64,000 nucleotides of DNA, taken from Flavobacteriaceae bacterium UBA4439 (GTDB lineage Bacteria > Bacteroidota > Bacteroidia > Flavobacteriales > Flavobacteriaceae). Below the pieces are notes generated by a model. The model was not told the origin of the DNA and ran no database searches. It worked only from the letters and a program-made list of their open reading frames with translations. Location: NCBI GenBank assembly GCA_002390455.1, contig DGPN01000002.1:1-64000 (forward strand), given 5' to 3'. This document shows positions 43,292 to 52,836 of this stretch, one piece after another; position 1 is the first letter of the stretch; every line of letters starts with the position of its first letter. The position numbers and the translations under genes are program-made.

Positions 43292-45289
43292 TTAAAGCTT
43301 AATCATATTGAAAAAAGTAGATTCATCAATGATAGGAATTCCCAATTTTTCAGCTTTGACTTTTTTACTGGGCCCCATACCTTCCCCCGCAACCAGATAA
43401 TTAGTTTTAGCAGAAATAGAACCCACCACTGTACCTCCCATGGATTCGATTTTTTCCTTTAACCCTTCTCTGGAAATGGTTTGAAAAACCCCCGAAATGA
43501 CAAATTTTTGATCCTCTAACACTGTATTTGTTGATTCACTTTGCTCTTGGGATTCCAACTGAACTCGCTGCTGTCTCAATCTTTCTATTATCAAAATATT
43601 CCTATCATCACTGAAAAAATCCAATAAACTGTCGGCAATACGATCCCCGATTTCATCGACCTCAATCAACTCTTCACGACTGGCATTCCTAATGCGGTCT
43701 ATGGAAGAAAAAGCCTTTACTAACTTTTTCGCAACCGTTTCACCCACATACCTGATTCCCAAACCAAACAGTACTTTTGTGAAAGGTTTTTGCTTGGAAT
43801 CTTCAATTCCTTGGAGCAAGTTATCGACAGATTTTTCTGCCATCCGTTCCAATGGCAATAGCTCATTGCGATTCAAATGGTACAAATCGGCAATGTTGGT
43901 AATCAAATGATTATCATAAAGCAATGTCACAGTTTCGTTGCCCAAGCCATCAATATCCATGGCCTTCCGTGAAATAAAATGCTGAATTTTACCTGCAATT
44001 TGAGTGGGGCAACCATATTGGTTTTTACAGTAATGTTGGGCTTCCCCATCCTCCTTAATCAACTCGGATTGACACTCAGGACAATGGGTGATAAAGATGA
44101 TTTCTTCGGACTGAGGTGGACGATTTTCGGGATTAACCCCTACAATCTTTGGGATGATCTCCCCTCCTTTTTCTACATAAACAAAATCCCCAATTCTAAG
44201 AGCCAACTTTTGAATTTGATCGGCATTGTGTAGGGAAGCTCTTTTGACCGTGGTTCCAGACAAGAGCACAGGACTCAAATTAGCCACAGGGGTGATGGCT
44301 CCAGTTCGTCCAACCTGATAACTTACAGACTCTAATTGGGTCGTGGCGCGTTCTGCCTGAAACTTGTATGCGATGGCCCAACGTGGAGATTTGGCAGTGA
44401 ATCCCAAACTTTGCTGCTGATCAAAACGATTGATCTTGATCACCACACCATCAATCTCGTAAGGCAAGTCAAATCTGTTTTGATCCCAGTGATCCAAATA
44501 ACGATAAACCTCTTCTACATTAGCAGCCAAAATTGCCGTCTGTGGAACTTTAAAACCCCAAGATCGAGCTTTTTCAAGTCCCAGCATTTGTGAGTCAACA
44601 CCCAAATCCTCCCCTGCTAATGCATATAAAAAACACTCCAAAGGTCGATCTGCTACCAATCTGCTGTCCTGAAGCTTGAGCGATCCCGAAGCCGTATTCC
44701 TCGGATTCATAAAAGGTTCTTCTCCCAACTGTATGCGCTGCTCGTTCATGGCTTTAAAACCTTCAAAGGGTAAAACAATCTCACCCCTGATTTCAAAAAA
44801 ATCGGGATAATCCCCTTTTAACTCTAAAGGAATGGTTGGAATCGTCCTCAAATTCAGTGAAACATCATCGCCCTGTGCACCATCACCTCGAGTTAATCCT
44901 CTCAGAAACTTACCTTCTTCGTAGGTCAAACTGATAGAAGCACCATCGTACTTTAACTCACAAGTGAATTCAAATTTTTCATCTCCTAATGCCTTTTCCA
45001 CACGTCCCACCCACTGCATTAGCTCGGCTTTGGAATATGTGTTGGAAAGGGAATACATAGGATAACGGTGGGCTTGTGTTCTGAAATTCTTGGTCACTCC
45101 CCCCCCGACTCGCTGCGTAGGAGAATTGGGATCAGAAAATTCAGGATATTGGTGCTCCAACTCTTGAAGGGAACTGAGCATTTGGTCAAATTCAAAATCA
45201 CTAATTTTAGGAGCATCCAATATATAATACAAGTAATTGTGCTCGTGCAAAGCCTTCCTTAATTGAATAATTTTATCCTTGACGTCCAT
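43292..45289 (-). CDS. ligA: NAD-dependent DNA ligase
   Basis: A 665-residue ligase that seals nicks in replication and repair. The adenylation lysine is in 'CELKYDGASISLTYE' (KxDG) near residue 113; 'YEIDGVVIKINRFDQQ' near residue 283 is the next nucleotidyl motif; the zinc finger cysteines are 'CPECQSEL' and 'CKNQYGC' near residue 410; the C-terminal BRCT domain includes 'FVISGVFQTISREGLKE'. Full length. It starts right after prmC (no gap), on the same strand. Confidence 0.97.
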   Translation of the reverse strand: MDVKDKIIQLRKALHEHNYLYYILDAPKISDFEFDQMLSSLQELEHQYPEFSDPNSPTQRVGGGVTKNFRTQAHRYPMYSLSNTYSKAELMQWVGRVEKALGDEKFEFTCELKYDGASISLTYEEGKFLRGLTRGDGAQGDDVSLNLRTIPTIPLELKGDYPDFFEIRGEIVLPFEGFKAMNEQRIQLGEEPFMNPRNTASGSLKLQDSRLVADRPLECFLYALAGEDLGVDSQMLGLEKARSWGFKVPQTAILAANVEEVYRYLDHWDQNRFDLPYEIDGVVIKINRFDQQQSLGFTAKSPRWAIAYKFQAERATTQLESVSYQVGRTGAITPVANLSPVLLSGTTVKRASLHNADQIQKLALRIGDFVYVEKGGEIIPKIVGVNPENRPPQSEEIIFITHCPECQSELIKEDGEAQHYCKNQYGCPTQIAGKIQHFISRKAMDIDGLGNETVTLLYDNHLITNIADLYHLNRNELLPLERMAEKSVDNLLQGIEDSKQKPFTKVLFGLGIRYVGETVAKKLVKAFSSIDRIRNASREELIEVDEIGDRIADSLLDFFSDDRNILIIERLRQQRVQLESQEQSESTNTVLEDQKFVISGVFQTISREGLKEKIESMGGTVVGSISAKTNYLVAGEGMGPSKKVKAEKLGIPIIDESTFFNMIKL

Positions 45290-46141
45290 TTATGATTTAA
45301 CCGCTTTAAGCATTCTATTTTTTCCAAAAATATCATTTCTCACTTCAATATCCTTAAAAGTTCCTCTTTTAATGTATGTCACCAAGTCTTCTTTAAATTT
45401 CGGGTTGATCTCCATATACAAACATCCATCGGGATTGAGACAGGTTTGGGCTAAAGAAATGATTTTTTTATAAAAATAAAGCGGTTCTAGTTTTGGTGTA
45501 AACAAGGCCAAATGGGGTTCATATTCCAATACATTGGGCAACATCTCCTTTTTTTCATTAGGTTCAACATAGGGTGGATTTGAAACAATTACATCTATGG
45601 CTTTACTCCAAACCTCAACAGAGGTCATGTCTTGTTGGATAAAATCTATTTCCGCTTGGTGGTGTAAAGCATTTTTTTTTGCGATTTGGAGAGCGGACTC
45701 AGAAACATCCAAGGCCTCAATACGGAATTTACTTTGCTCTTTTGCCAAACTTATAGCAATACAACCACTCCCCGTTCCCAATTCCAATACATTATAGTAA
45801 TCCTTTGAATCATTATAATCAATCAGAACCCATTTGACCAACTCCTCGGTCTCAGGACGTGGGATCAACACCTGCTCGTTTACATAAAATGTCCTCCCAA
45901 AAAAATTTGACTCATTAATTATATATTGTATAGGTCTAAAATTTTTTAATTCATCCAGCGCTTGGGATAATATTAGCAACTCGTCTTTGCGGAGTTGATA
46001 TTGCGGATTCAAAACAGAAAAAGTTGGGGGCCAATGAAAATAATAATCTGTTAAGCGACGATAGAAAGCTATGATTTCAGATTTTGGGTAATGATCTATC
46101 AAGGAAGAAGTAAAAAAAATTTTGAACTCATTTAAAAGCAT
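45290..46141 (-). CDS. prmC: Release factor glutamine methyltransferase
   Basis: A 283-residue methyltransferase that methylates the GGQ glutamine of release factors RF1/RF2. SAM motif 'VLELGTGSGCIAISLAKE' is near residue 114, and the catalytic 'IVSNPPYVEPNEK' is near residue 182. The ATG at 46141 (MLLNEF) is preferred over the one at 46162, which would add a 7-residue hydrophobic lead not typical of the family. It is divergent from ribD, with 64 bp between starts. Confidence 0.94.
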   Translation of the reverse strand: MLLNEFKIFFTSSLIDHYPKSEIIAFYRRLTDYYFHWPPTFSVLNPQYQLRKDELLILSQALDELKNFRPIQYIINESNFFGRTFYVNEQVLIPRPETEELVKWVLIDYNDSKDYYNVLELGTGSGCIAISLAKEQSKFRIEALDVSESALQIAKKNALHHQAEIDFIQQDMTSVEVWSKAIDVIVSNPPYVEPNEKKEMLPNVLEYEPHLALFTPKLEPLYFYKKIISLAQTCLNPDGCLYMEINPKFKEDLVTYIKRGTFKDIEVRNDIFGKNRMLKAVKS

Positions 46142-46205
46142 GTGTAAAATTAACACAATCATTTTTGACTTAAATTTGACCTATTAAAAATATTTACATT
46201 TCATA

Positions 46206-47240
46206 ATGAATGATGCCATATTTATGGAACGCTGCCTTGAGTTGGCCAAAAAAGGTTTGGGAAATACTTACCCCAATCCCCTGGTCGGTTGTGTGATCGT
46301 TCATGAGGGAAAAATCATAGCTGAGGGATGGCACAAAAAGGCGGGCTGCAACCATGCTGAAAGGGAAGCCATATTGAAGGTTAAAGATCCATCAGTACTC
46401 GCCAATAGCACGTTGTATGTAAATTTGGAACCCTGCGATCATTTTGGCAAAACCCCTCCTTGTACCGATTTGATTTTGGAAATGGAAATTCCAAGGGTAA
46501 TTATCGGATGTCTGGATGAAAACAAAAAAGTTTTAGGTAAAGGACTGAAAAAGTTAAAAGCAGCCGGATGTGAGGTCGGAATAGGAGTTCTTGAATCCAA
46601 ATGTCAAAAGCTCAACCGTCGTTTTTTTAGTTTCCACCAAAAAAAACGACCCTATGTCATATTGAAATGGGCCGAAAGCCTCGACGGTTTTATGGCTCCT
46701 AAGGAAACTCATAAAAAATACTGGCTTACCGATCCCCTGTCCAAACAACGTGTCCACCAGTGGAGGAGTCAAGAGCAATCTATCATGATTGGAGTGCAAA
46801 CAGCACTGAATGACAATCCAAAACTAAATACTCGCATGTGGAAGGGGAAAAATCCACTGGCTGTAGTAATTGATCCTAAGCAAAAATTATCTAGCACTAA
46901 AGTTGATTTTAATTTAAACGTGAGGGAACTTCTTTCAATAAAAAACCAAAATCAAGAAGATAAGACAGATTATTTGCCTCTAAAAGCTCAAGAGATTTTG
47001 GATCAACTCTACAATAATAATCTTCAATCTGTAATCATAGAGGGAGGAAGCAAAACACTTCAATGTTTTATTGATGCTGGTCTTTGGGATGAAGCAAGAA
47101 TTTTTATCACTAAAGAAAAATTGGGAGCTGGCTTAAAAGGACCTCTCATCAATAGAGATATAACTCACAGTACATCAAAAATAAAATCCGACACACTGAT
47201 TACCCTTTATAATGATTCAATGATCTCAAGCAAGCGCTGA
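46206..47240 (+). CDS. ribD: Riboflavin biosynthesis deaminase/reductase RibD
   Basis: A 344-residue bifunctional enzyme. The N-terminal deaminase has the zinc motif 'HAEREAIL' near residue 50 and 'PCDHFGKTPPC' near residue 77. The C-terminal HTP reductase has 'YVILKWAESLDGFMAP' near residue 150 and 'IIEGGSKTLQCFIDAGLWDE' near residue 278. It performs two consecutive steps of riboflavin synthesis. The 3' end overlaps the convergent thioesterase gene by 34 bp. No FMN riboswitch is seen upstream. Confidence 0.96.
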   Translation: MNDAIFMERCLELAKKGLGNTYPNPLVGCVIVHEGKIIAEGWHKKAGCNHAEREAILKVKDPSVLANSTLYVNLEPCDHFGKTPPCTDLILEMEIPRVIIGCLDENKKVLGKGLKKLKAAGCEVGIGVLESKCQKLNRRFFSFHQKKRPYVILKWAESLDGFMAPKETHKKYWLTDPLSKQRVHQWRSQEQSIMIGVQTALNDNPKLNTRMWKGKNPLAVVIDPKQKLSSTKVDFNLNVRELLSIKNQNQEDKTDYLPLKAQEILDQLYNNNLQSVIIEGGSKTLQCFIDAGLWDEARIFITKEKLGAGLKGPLINRDITHSTSKIKSDTLITLYNDSMISSKR

Positions 47241-47611
47241 GGACATCTTATGGGTCTGTTGGTTTCACGGTTTAAGAAAGCCAAAGTGGTTGAACCATTA
47301 GCTATTTCCTTTTCCGATTCGTCGACAATAACATAATCAATCTTAATACTCGCTCTTGGAATTTTTTCTATGGTTAATTTTATCCTTAGTGGATCATCAA
47401 AAAAAGCAGGAGATTTAAAATTAATATTGGCAGATACTACTGGCATTACTACACCACTCTGCTCAAGTTCTGCATAAGAAAAACCAATACTATTGAGCCA
47501 TTCAATTCTGGCCATCTCAAAATAATTAAGGTAATGGCTGTGATGTGCAAACCCCATTTGATCCGTTTCTGTATATCTTATTCTAAAAATCTGTGTTCTA
47601 TATGCTATCAA
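47207..47611 (-). CDS. Acyl-CoA thioesterase (YbgC/4-hydroxybenzoyl-CoA type hot-dog)
   Basis: A 134-residue hot-dog-fold thioesterase. The N-terminal 'RYTETDQMGFAHHSHYLNYF' holds the catalytic Asp of the family (near residue 17), followed by 'EMARIEWLNSIGFSYAELE'. Likely hydrolyses a short acyl-CoA. It is convergent with ribD, sharing 34 bp of coding sequence, and its start faces the dnaA leader. Substrate unknown. Confidence 0.88.
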   Translation of the reverse strand: MIAYRTQIFRIRYTETDQMGFAHHSHYLNYFEMARIEWLNSIGFSYAELEQSGVVMPVVSANINFKSPAFFDDPLRIKLTIEKIPRASIKIDYVIVDESEKEIANGSTTLAFLNRETNRPIRCPQRLLEIIESL

Positions 47612-47794
47612 ATGATAAGAGATTAATTAAAAAATAGTTAGTAGGAGATGCCTCTTAATTTCAAAAAAAAAAATTAAAAAATCAACCAAAAAAAAAGTTT
47701 TTTTTTAGTTTTTTATTTCAATATTTGTATTGTTGTGTTCATATTATATTCTGCTAAAATATAGATCACAATAAACCGTATATTAATTACTTGA
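47612..47794. other. AT-rich leader region between thioesterase gene and dnaA
   Basis: 183 bp, very AT-rich, with several homopolymer runs; 47690-47708 reads as nine A, one G and nine T, a near-perfect self-complementary block. It could be part of the dnaA promoter or a DNA unwinding element. No full TTATnCACA-type DnaA box was found by eye, and the best -7-like element (AATATTTG near 47720-47727) misses one position. Confidence 0.4.
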
Positions 47795-49222
47795 ATGGAG
47801 GCTTCTGCTGAGAAAATTTGGAATAATTGCTTGTTATTTATCAAGGATAACATACAGCAACAAGCCTTTAAAACATGGTTTGAGCCCATTATTCCTCTCA
47901 AAATTACCGAAAACTCACTTAGCATTCAGGTTCCAAGTAAATTCTTTTATGAATGGCTTGAGGAACATTATGTCAAAATCCTTAAAGTAGCATTGACCCG
48001 AGAATTGGGTAAAGATGCTCGGTTGATCTACATTATCAAAATGGAAAACACTTTTGGAAACAAAGTCCCTTTTACCGAAAGTATCCCTAGCAGTAATCAA
48101 TCAAGGGTCAACGCTCAACAAGTGGATGCCCCCCTTCAGACTTTCTCAAGTGAACTCAAAAATCCCTTTGTAATTCCGGGAATACGGAACCTTCAAATAG
48201 AATCTCAACTCAACCCCAATTACAACTTTGAAAATTTCTTGGAAGGAGATTCCAATAGACTGGCTCGTTCAGCAGGTTTGGCTGTATCCAAAAAACCCGG
48301 AGGTACTTCCTTCAACCCCCTAATGATATTTGGAGGGGTAGGACTTGGTAAAACCCACTTGGCTCACGCCATTGGGGTTGAAATCAAAGACAAATATCCC
48401 GACAAAACGGTACTTTATATTTCTGCCGAAAAGTTTACCCAGCAGTATATCGAGTCGGTCAAAAAAAATACCCGAAACGATTTTATACATTTTTATCAGA
48501 TTATCGACATTCTTATCATTGACGATGTTCAATTTTTATCTGGTAAATCTGGAACTCAAGATGTTTTCTTCCACATCTTTAATCACTTGCATCAAAACGG
48601 CAAACAAGTCATTATCACCTCCGACAAAGCACCCGTCGATATGCAAGACATTGAACAACGACTGCTTTCCCGTTTCAAATGGGGGCTTTCCGCCGAACTG
48701 CAAATTCCCGATCTTGAAACCAGAATTTCCATTCTCAAAAACAAATTGTTCAGAGACGGGGTTACCATCGGAGACAACGTCATAGAATATGTTGCCAAAA
48801 ATATCAAGACCAATGTTAGAGAATTGGAAGGTGCCATTATATCCTTAATCGCTCAATCCTCATTTAACAGAGTTGATATTGACCTAGAATTGGCCAAAGA
48901 GATTGTCAATAAGTTTGTTAAAAACACCAAACGAGAAGTATCCATTGACTACATCCAAAAAGTAGTTTCGGAATACTTCCAAATGGATGTCGCCACGCTT
49001 CAGTCTAAAACCAGAAAGAGACATATCGTTCAAGCGCGACAACTGGCCATGTATTTTGCCAAAAAATTCACCAAAGCTTCACTTGCCAGTATTGGCTCCC
49101 AAATCGGAAAAAGAGATCACGCTACCGTTCTGCATGCTTGCAAAACAGTTGACAATCTTAGTTTTACTGATAAGCAATTCAGAAAATATGTCGAAGATCT
49201 CAACCAAAAACTTTCGCTCTAA
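47795..49222 (+). CDS. dnaA: Chromosomal replication initiator protein DnaA
   Basis: A 475-residue initiator. The N-terminal domain I ('IWNNCLLFIKDNIQQQAFKT') precedes a variable linker; domain III has Walker A 'IFGGVGLGKTHLAHAIG' near residue 178 and Walker B 'ILIIDDVQFLSGK' near residue 240; domain IV has the DnaA signature 'IGKRDHATVLHACKTVDNL' near residue 440. It binds DnaA boxes and opens the origin. The neighbours (LMW phosphatase, RsmI-like methylase) follow the usual flavobacterial order. Confidence 0.97.
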   Translation: MEASAEKIWNNCLLFIKDNIQQQAFKTWFEPIIPLKITENSLSIQVPSKFFYEWLEEHYVKILKVALTRELGKDARLIYIIKMENTFGNKVPFTESIPSSNQSRVNAQQVDAPLQTFSSELKNPFVIPGIRNLQIESQLNPNYNFENFLEGDSNRLARSAGLAVSKKPGGTSFNPLMIFGGVGLGKTHLAHAIGVEIKDKYPDKTVLYISAEKFTQQYIESVKKNTRNDFIHFYQIIDILIIDDVQFLSGKSGTQDVFFHIFNHLHQNGKQVIITSDKAPVDMQDIEQRLLSRFKWGLSAELQIPDLETRISILKNKLFRDGVTIGDNVIEYVAKNIKTNVRELEGAIISLIAQSSFNRVDIDLELAKEIVNKFVKNTKREVSIDYIQKVVSEYFQMDVATLQSKTRKRHIVQARQLAMYFAKKFTKASLASIGSQIGKRDHATVLHACKTVDNLSFTDKQFRKYVEDLNQKLSL

Positions 49223-49231
49223 CTTATAAAA

Positions 49232-49675
49232 GTGAAAACATCAATTTTAATGGTTTGCTTGGGAAACATTTGTCGTTCTCCATTGGCGGAAGGTATTCTA
49301 CAAAGCAAATTGCCCAATGACCGCTTTAGAGTGGACTCAGCCGGGACGGCAGGATACCATATCGGTCGAGCGCCTGACAGGAGAAGTATTGAAGTAGCAG
49401 CCCAAAACGGAATCGACATCAGTCAACAAAAAGCTAGAAAATTCTCACAAGATGATTTCGATCGCTTTGATAAAATCTTTGTAATGGATCATAGCAATCT
49501 CATGACTCTCAAACAAATGGCCTTAACACCCGATGACCTCAATAAGGTCACTTTGCTGTTGGGTGAGGATCAAGTTCCCGACCCCTATTATGGAAATGAG
49601 GATGGCTTCAAAGCAGTTTTTGAACTTATCGACCAAGCCTGTGTTCAATTGAGTGAAGAACTTCAAAAAATGTAG
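49232..49675 (+). CDS. Low-molecular-weight protein tyrosine phosphatase
   Basis: A 147-residue phosphatase with the P-loop 'VCLGNICRSPLAEG' (CX5R) at residues 8-21 and the general acid Asp in 'VPDPYYGNEDGF' near residue 120. It starts at GTG (49232), 9 bp after dnaA; no closer ATG preserves the P-loop lead. Substrates are unknown; in some bacteria such enzymes pair with tyrosine kinases of polysaccharide export, but none is nearby. Confidence 0.92.
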   Translation: MKTSILMVCLGNICRSPLAEGILQSKLPNDRFRVDSAGTAGYHIGRAPDRRSIEVAAQNGIDISQQKARKFSQDDFDRFDKIFVMDHSNLMTLKQMALTPDDLNKVTLLLGEDQVPDPYYGNEDGFKAVFELIDQACVQLSEELQKM

Positions 49676-49677
49676 TC

Positions 49678-50388
49678 ATGACACCCACCCTATACCTCAT
49701 CCCCAGTCCATTGGGTGAATCCTTCCAACCTAGTGCATTTCCAAACCAGCTAAAATCAATCATTGAAAAGTTGGATTACTTCATTGTTGAAAATGAAAAA
49801 GAAGCGCGAAGATTCATCAAAAAAATCGCCCCCGACAAAAATCAATCCACCCTCAAACTTTTCCCTCTCAATAAGCATACCTCCGAAGATGAAATCGCCA
49901 CCTATTTGAATCCCTGTATAGATGGCAATGATATGGGCTTAATTTCCGACGCTGGTTGTCCAGGAATTGCCGACCCCGGTGCCGTAATCGTCCAAAAGGC
50001 CTATCCTATGAACATCAAGGTAAAACCCTTGGTCGGTCCCTCCTCTATCCTTTTGGCCATGATGAGTTCTGGATTAAACGGTCAAAGCTTTGCCTTTAAC
50101 GGCTATCTTCCTATCGACAAAATCGAACGTAAAAAAGCCATCAAAAATCTGGAAATTAGATCGCATAAATGGGATCAAAGTCAAATCTTTATGGAAACCC
50201 CCTACCGAAATGAAAAACTTTTGGAAGACTTAAAACAAACACTTGAACGGGAAACAAAACTTTGTATTGCCTACGAACTTACCCAGCCCGATGAGTTCAT
50301 CAAAACAATGACGGTGGGAGAATGGAATAAAATAAAACTCCATTTTCATAAAAAACCAGCCATTTTTATTATTCATAAACCGGGTTAG
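49678..50388 (+). CDS. RsmI-like tetrapyrrole-methylase family methyltransferase
   Basis: A 236-residue SAM-dependent methylase of the family that includes RsmI (16S rRNA 2'-O-methyl C1402). 'LYLIPSPLG' replaces the usual 'VATPIG', and 'MGLISDAGCPGIADPGA' near residue 81 and 'PLVGPSSILLAMMSSGLNGQ' near residue 120 are family motifs. It may be RsmI or the second Bacteroidota paralogue; I therefore give no symbol. It follows the phosphatase with 2 bp between and overlaps mltG (convergent) by 4 bp. Confidence 0.85.
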   Translation: MTPTLYLIPSPLGESFQPSAFPNQLKSIIEKLDYFIVENEKEARRFIKKIAPDKNQSTLKLFPLNKHTSEDEIATYLNPCIDGNDMGLISDAGCPGIADPGAVIVQKAYPMNIKVKPLVGPSSILLAMMSSGLNGQSFAFNGYLPIDKIERKKAIKNLEIRSHKWDQSQIFMETPYRNEKLLEDLKQTLERETKLCIAYELTQPDEFIKTMTVGEWNKIKLHFHKKPAIFIIHKPG

Positions 50389-51431
50389 CGGTAAACCCGA
50401 TTTCGGTCGAGCCAAATGGTATAGATTTTTTTATTCCTGTTGTGCTCTCTTCCATTTTTTGCAAATAAATGATACCCTGGATTGTTGGGGTTGGCCACAA
50501 AATACAAATAACGATGCTGCTCTGGGTTCAAAACAGCCTTGATCGATGATATATCGGGCATCGTAATAGGTCCTGGAGGTACTCCACTATTTTGGTAGGT
50601 ATTGTAGGGGGATTTGATCTCTAAATCCTTGTATAGTACCCTTTTGATGACCGTGTCAAAGTTTTGAAGTTGAACTTTTATAGCATAAATAACTGTGGGG
50701 TCGGCTTGTAACCTCATCTTTCTTTTCAAACGGTTCAAATATACCCCAGCCACGCGAGGACGTTCATCTGCCTTTTGAGTTTCCTTCTGAACGATGGCCG
50801 CCAAGCTCATCACTTCCAATGGACTCAAGCCTATGGCAGCAGCTTTGCTTTTTTTATCCTCCGACCAAAATTTTTGATAAGATTTCCACATTTTATTTCT
50901 AAAATTTTCAGCCGTGGTGTTCCAAAAAAAATCGTAACTGTTAGGCAAATACATCCCCAATGCATTTTCTTTGGAAAATCCTTTAGTCTTCAAAAACTCT
51001 GGATCCAAAAAAGTTTTTAATAATGTAACACTATCAGGAGCAATTTGTTGGGCTACTCTACCAGCCAAATCTTCCAAACGTTCCTGATTGTTAAAAGTTA
51101 TTCTAACCGTAAGGCTATTTCCACGAAGCGCATTGATGATCTCATTGTTATTGCTCCCCTTTAAAATGACAAATTTTCCGGATTTAACACGGGAACTATA
51201 GCCCTTTTTTTGAGCGGCAATACTGAAATCAGAAATGGATTTTAACAACGGGGTCAAGGCTGAGGTCACTTTTGCAAAATCATCTCCTTCATTAATATAA
51301 ACATAAACTTTGGACTCTTCGAAAATGGTATTGTCCCAAAAAAAAGTTTTACCAAACAGGTAAACAAAAAAGAGCCCAATGGCCAGTCCCATTAAGACGA
51401 TGATGCTCAGTATTTTCTTTCGATACTTCAT
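50385..51431 (-). CDS. mltG: Endolytic murein transglycosylase MltG
   Basis: A 348-residue membrane-anchored enzyme that cuts nascent glycan strands. The N-terminal helix 'ILSIIVLMGLAIGLFFVYLF' spans residues 7-26. The YceG domain holds the catalytic Glu in 'LAAIVQKETQKADERPRVAG' (near residue 216), then 'RLQADPTVIYAI' and 'SPYNTYQNSGVPPGPI'. It ends convergent with the methylase gene (4 bp overlap) and starts overlapping the GNAT gene stop by 4 bp. Confidence 0.95.
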   Translation of the reverse strand: MKYRKKILSIIVLMGLAIGLFFVYLFGKTFFWDNTIFEESKVYVYINEGDDFAKVTSALTPLLKSISDFSIAAQKKGYSSRVKSGKFVILKGSNNNEIINALRGNSLTVRITFNNQERLEDLAGRVAQQIAPDSVTLLKTFLDPEFLKTKGFSKENALGMYLPNSYDFFWNTTAENFRNKMWKSYQKFWSEDKKSKAAAIGLSPLEVMSLAAIVQKETQKADERPRVAGVYLNRLKRKMRLQADPTVIYAIKVQLQNFDTVIKRVLYKDLEIKSPYNTYQNSGVPPGPITMPDISSIKAVLNPEQHRYLYFVANPNNPGYHLFAKNGREHNRNKKIYTIWLDRNRVYR

Positions 51432-51949
51432 TCGATCATTTTTTGATAAATGTTTTCGTCATGATACTGTCCTTCATAAAAATTCCAATCCTTCTTTATT
51501 CCCACAAAAGTGTATCCTTGTCCTTCAAAAAGTTGAATGCTGATTTGATTTTCCTTGGCAATATTGGCATAAAGCTGGTGCAATTGCAAATACTTTTGAG
51601 CATAGAGAGCGATCAATTCAAGTGATGACTTGCCATACCCTTTGTTTTGGTCTTGCTCTCGCAACACTAACCCCACCCCTGCCCGATGGTGCAAAGGTTC
51701 GTAGTCAAACAAATCAATAAAACCAACCGCAATGCCGTCTAGGGTACAAATGGCAAATTTGATTTGACGGACTTCAAAAATATCTTTGTGGGCATTGGCA
51801 ATGTATTTTTGTAATAAATCTCTGGAATAGGGCTGCGAACGGTTGGAATACTTCCACAAATCAAGGTCGTTCTCCAAATCAAACAGGAGATCAATATCCT
51901 CGGATTCTATAGCCCTTAGGCTTAGTAAATCATTTTGAAGTCGAATCAT
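51428..51949 (-). CDS. GNAT family N-acetyltransferase
   Basis: A 173-residue acetyltransferase. The acetyl-CoA loop 'REQDQNKGYGKSSLELIALY' (variant of QxxGxG/A) is near residue 98, followed by 'LYANIAKENQISIQLFEGQ' and 'YTFVGIKKDW'. The pattern fits the SpeG/RimJ-like branch. It overlaps dapF and mltG by 4 bp each, so all three are translated as a unit. Substrate unknown. Confidence 0.88.
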   Translation of the reverse strand: MIRLQNDLLSLRAIESEDIDLLFDLENDLDLWKYSNRSQPYSRDLLQKYIANAHKDIFEVRQIKFAICTLDGIAVGFIDLFDYEPLHHRAGVGLVLREQDQNKGYGKSSLELIALYAQKYLQLHQLYANIAKENQISIQLFEGQGYTFVGIKKDWNFYEGQYHDENIYQKMIE

Positions 51950-52731
51950 TTGACAGTCAAGTTACCCGAAAAAACGTAGGTGGCGGGGCCAATCAATTGG
52001 ATGTTTGTGTATTGTCCCGAATCGGGGTTAAACGAGACTTGCAAACGCCCACCCAAGGCATTAATATTTAATACATTTAAAGAAGTTTGCCCTGAAAAAT
52101 GAACACCAATGGCAGCAGCAACCGCTCCAGTTCCACAGGCCAGAGTTTCGTCCTCCACTCCTCTTTCATAGGTTCTGATGTTGAACTCTTTTTCATTTAC
52201 TTTTTCTACAAAGTTGGCATTAGACCCCACCTCGAAATAGGGCGCACCGTATCGGATGGCAGCTCCTTGGGTTTTGACATCAATGGCCGAAACCTGGTTG
52301 ACAAATTCAATGTGGTGCGGAGAACCTGTATTCATAAAGATGGCCGACCCTCTTTTTTCGATTTTGAGGACATTTCCCATTTGGATACATATCAGATCAT
52401 CGGGGGTAATTGATCCTTTGTGAATCCCGTCGGAAGTCTCAAAGGCTCCCTCATTACCTACCATTTGATATTTATTGGCAAAAGCAAACACACACCTACT
52501 CCCATTGCCACAGAGGCTACTTGGACGACCATCGGCATTAAAATAAAGCATTTTAAAATCCGCCAGATCAGAATCTCTGACCAAAATCAATCCATCGGCT
52601 CCAATTCCAAAATGACGATCACAGTATTTTTGAATCAAATCATGCTCTTGATCCGGAAAATTTTCTTTACGGTCGTCGATGATGATAAAATCATTACCCG
52701 CACCTTGATATTTTTCAAATTGAAAATCCAT
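51946..52731 (-). CDS. dapF: Diaminopimelate epimerase
   Basis: A 261-residue epimerase that makes meso-diaminopimelate for lysine and peptidoglycan. Both catalytic cysteines are visible: 'SSLCGNGSRCVFAFANK' near residue 74 and 'ETLACGTGAVAAAIG' near residue 200, with 'YQGAGNDFIIID' at the N-terminus. It leads a dapF-GNAT-mltG unit that groups peptidoglycan functions. Confidence 0.96.
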   Translation of the reverse strand: MDFQFEKYQGAGNDFIIIDDRKENFPDQEHDLIQKYCDRHFGIGADGLILVRDSDLADFKMLYFNADGRPSSLCGNGSRCVFAFANKYQMVGNEGAFETSDGIHKGSITPDDLICIQMGNVLKIEKRGSAIFMNTGSPHHIEFVNQVSAIDVKTQGAAIRYGAPYFEVGSNANFVEKVNEKEFNIRTYERGVEDETLACGTGAVAAAIGVHFSGQTSLNVLNINALGGRLQVSFNPDSGQYTNIQLIGPATYVFSGNLTVK

Positions 52732-52812
52732 GGATCAAATTTAAGGAAAATTTAACCGCAATTGAATCTGTTAAATAGTCGTTAAATGAAAGATCATAAA
52801 GGATAGAATTTC

Positions 52813-52820
52813 TACTTTTG
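52813..52820 (+). promoter_or_regulatory. Candidate -7 box for the HtrA protease gene
   Basis: TACTTTTG fits TAnnTTTG and ends 16 bp before the ATG at 52837. No -33 TTG at the right distance. A stress-type sigma factor promoter cannot be excluded. Confidence 0.45.
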
Positions 52821-52836
52821 TGTCAAAGAATAAAAA

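Noticed and set aside
47612..47794. Origin of replication beside dnaA
   Set aside because: AT-rich, but no set of DnaA boxes found by eye; dnaA and oriC are often apart in this phylum, so oriC is not claimed.
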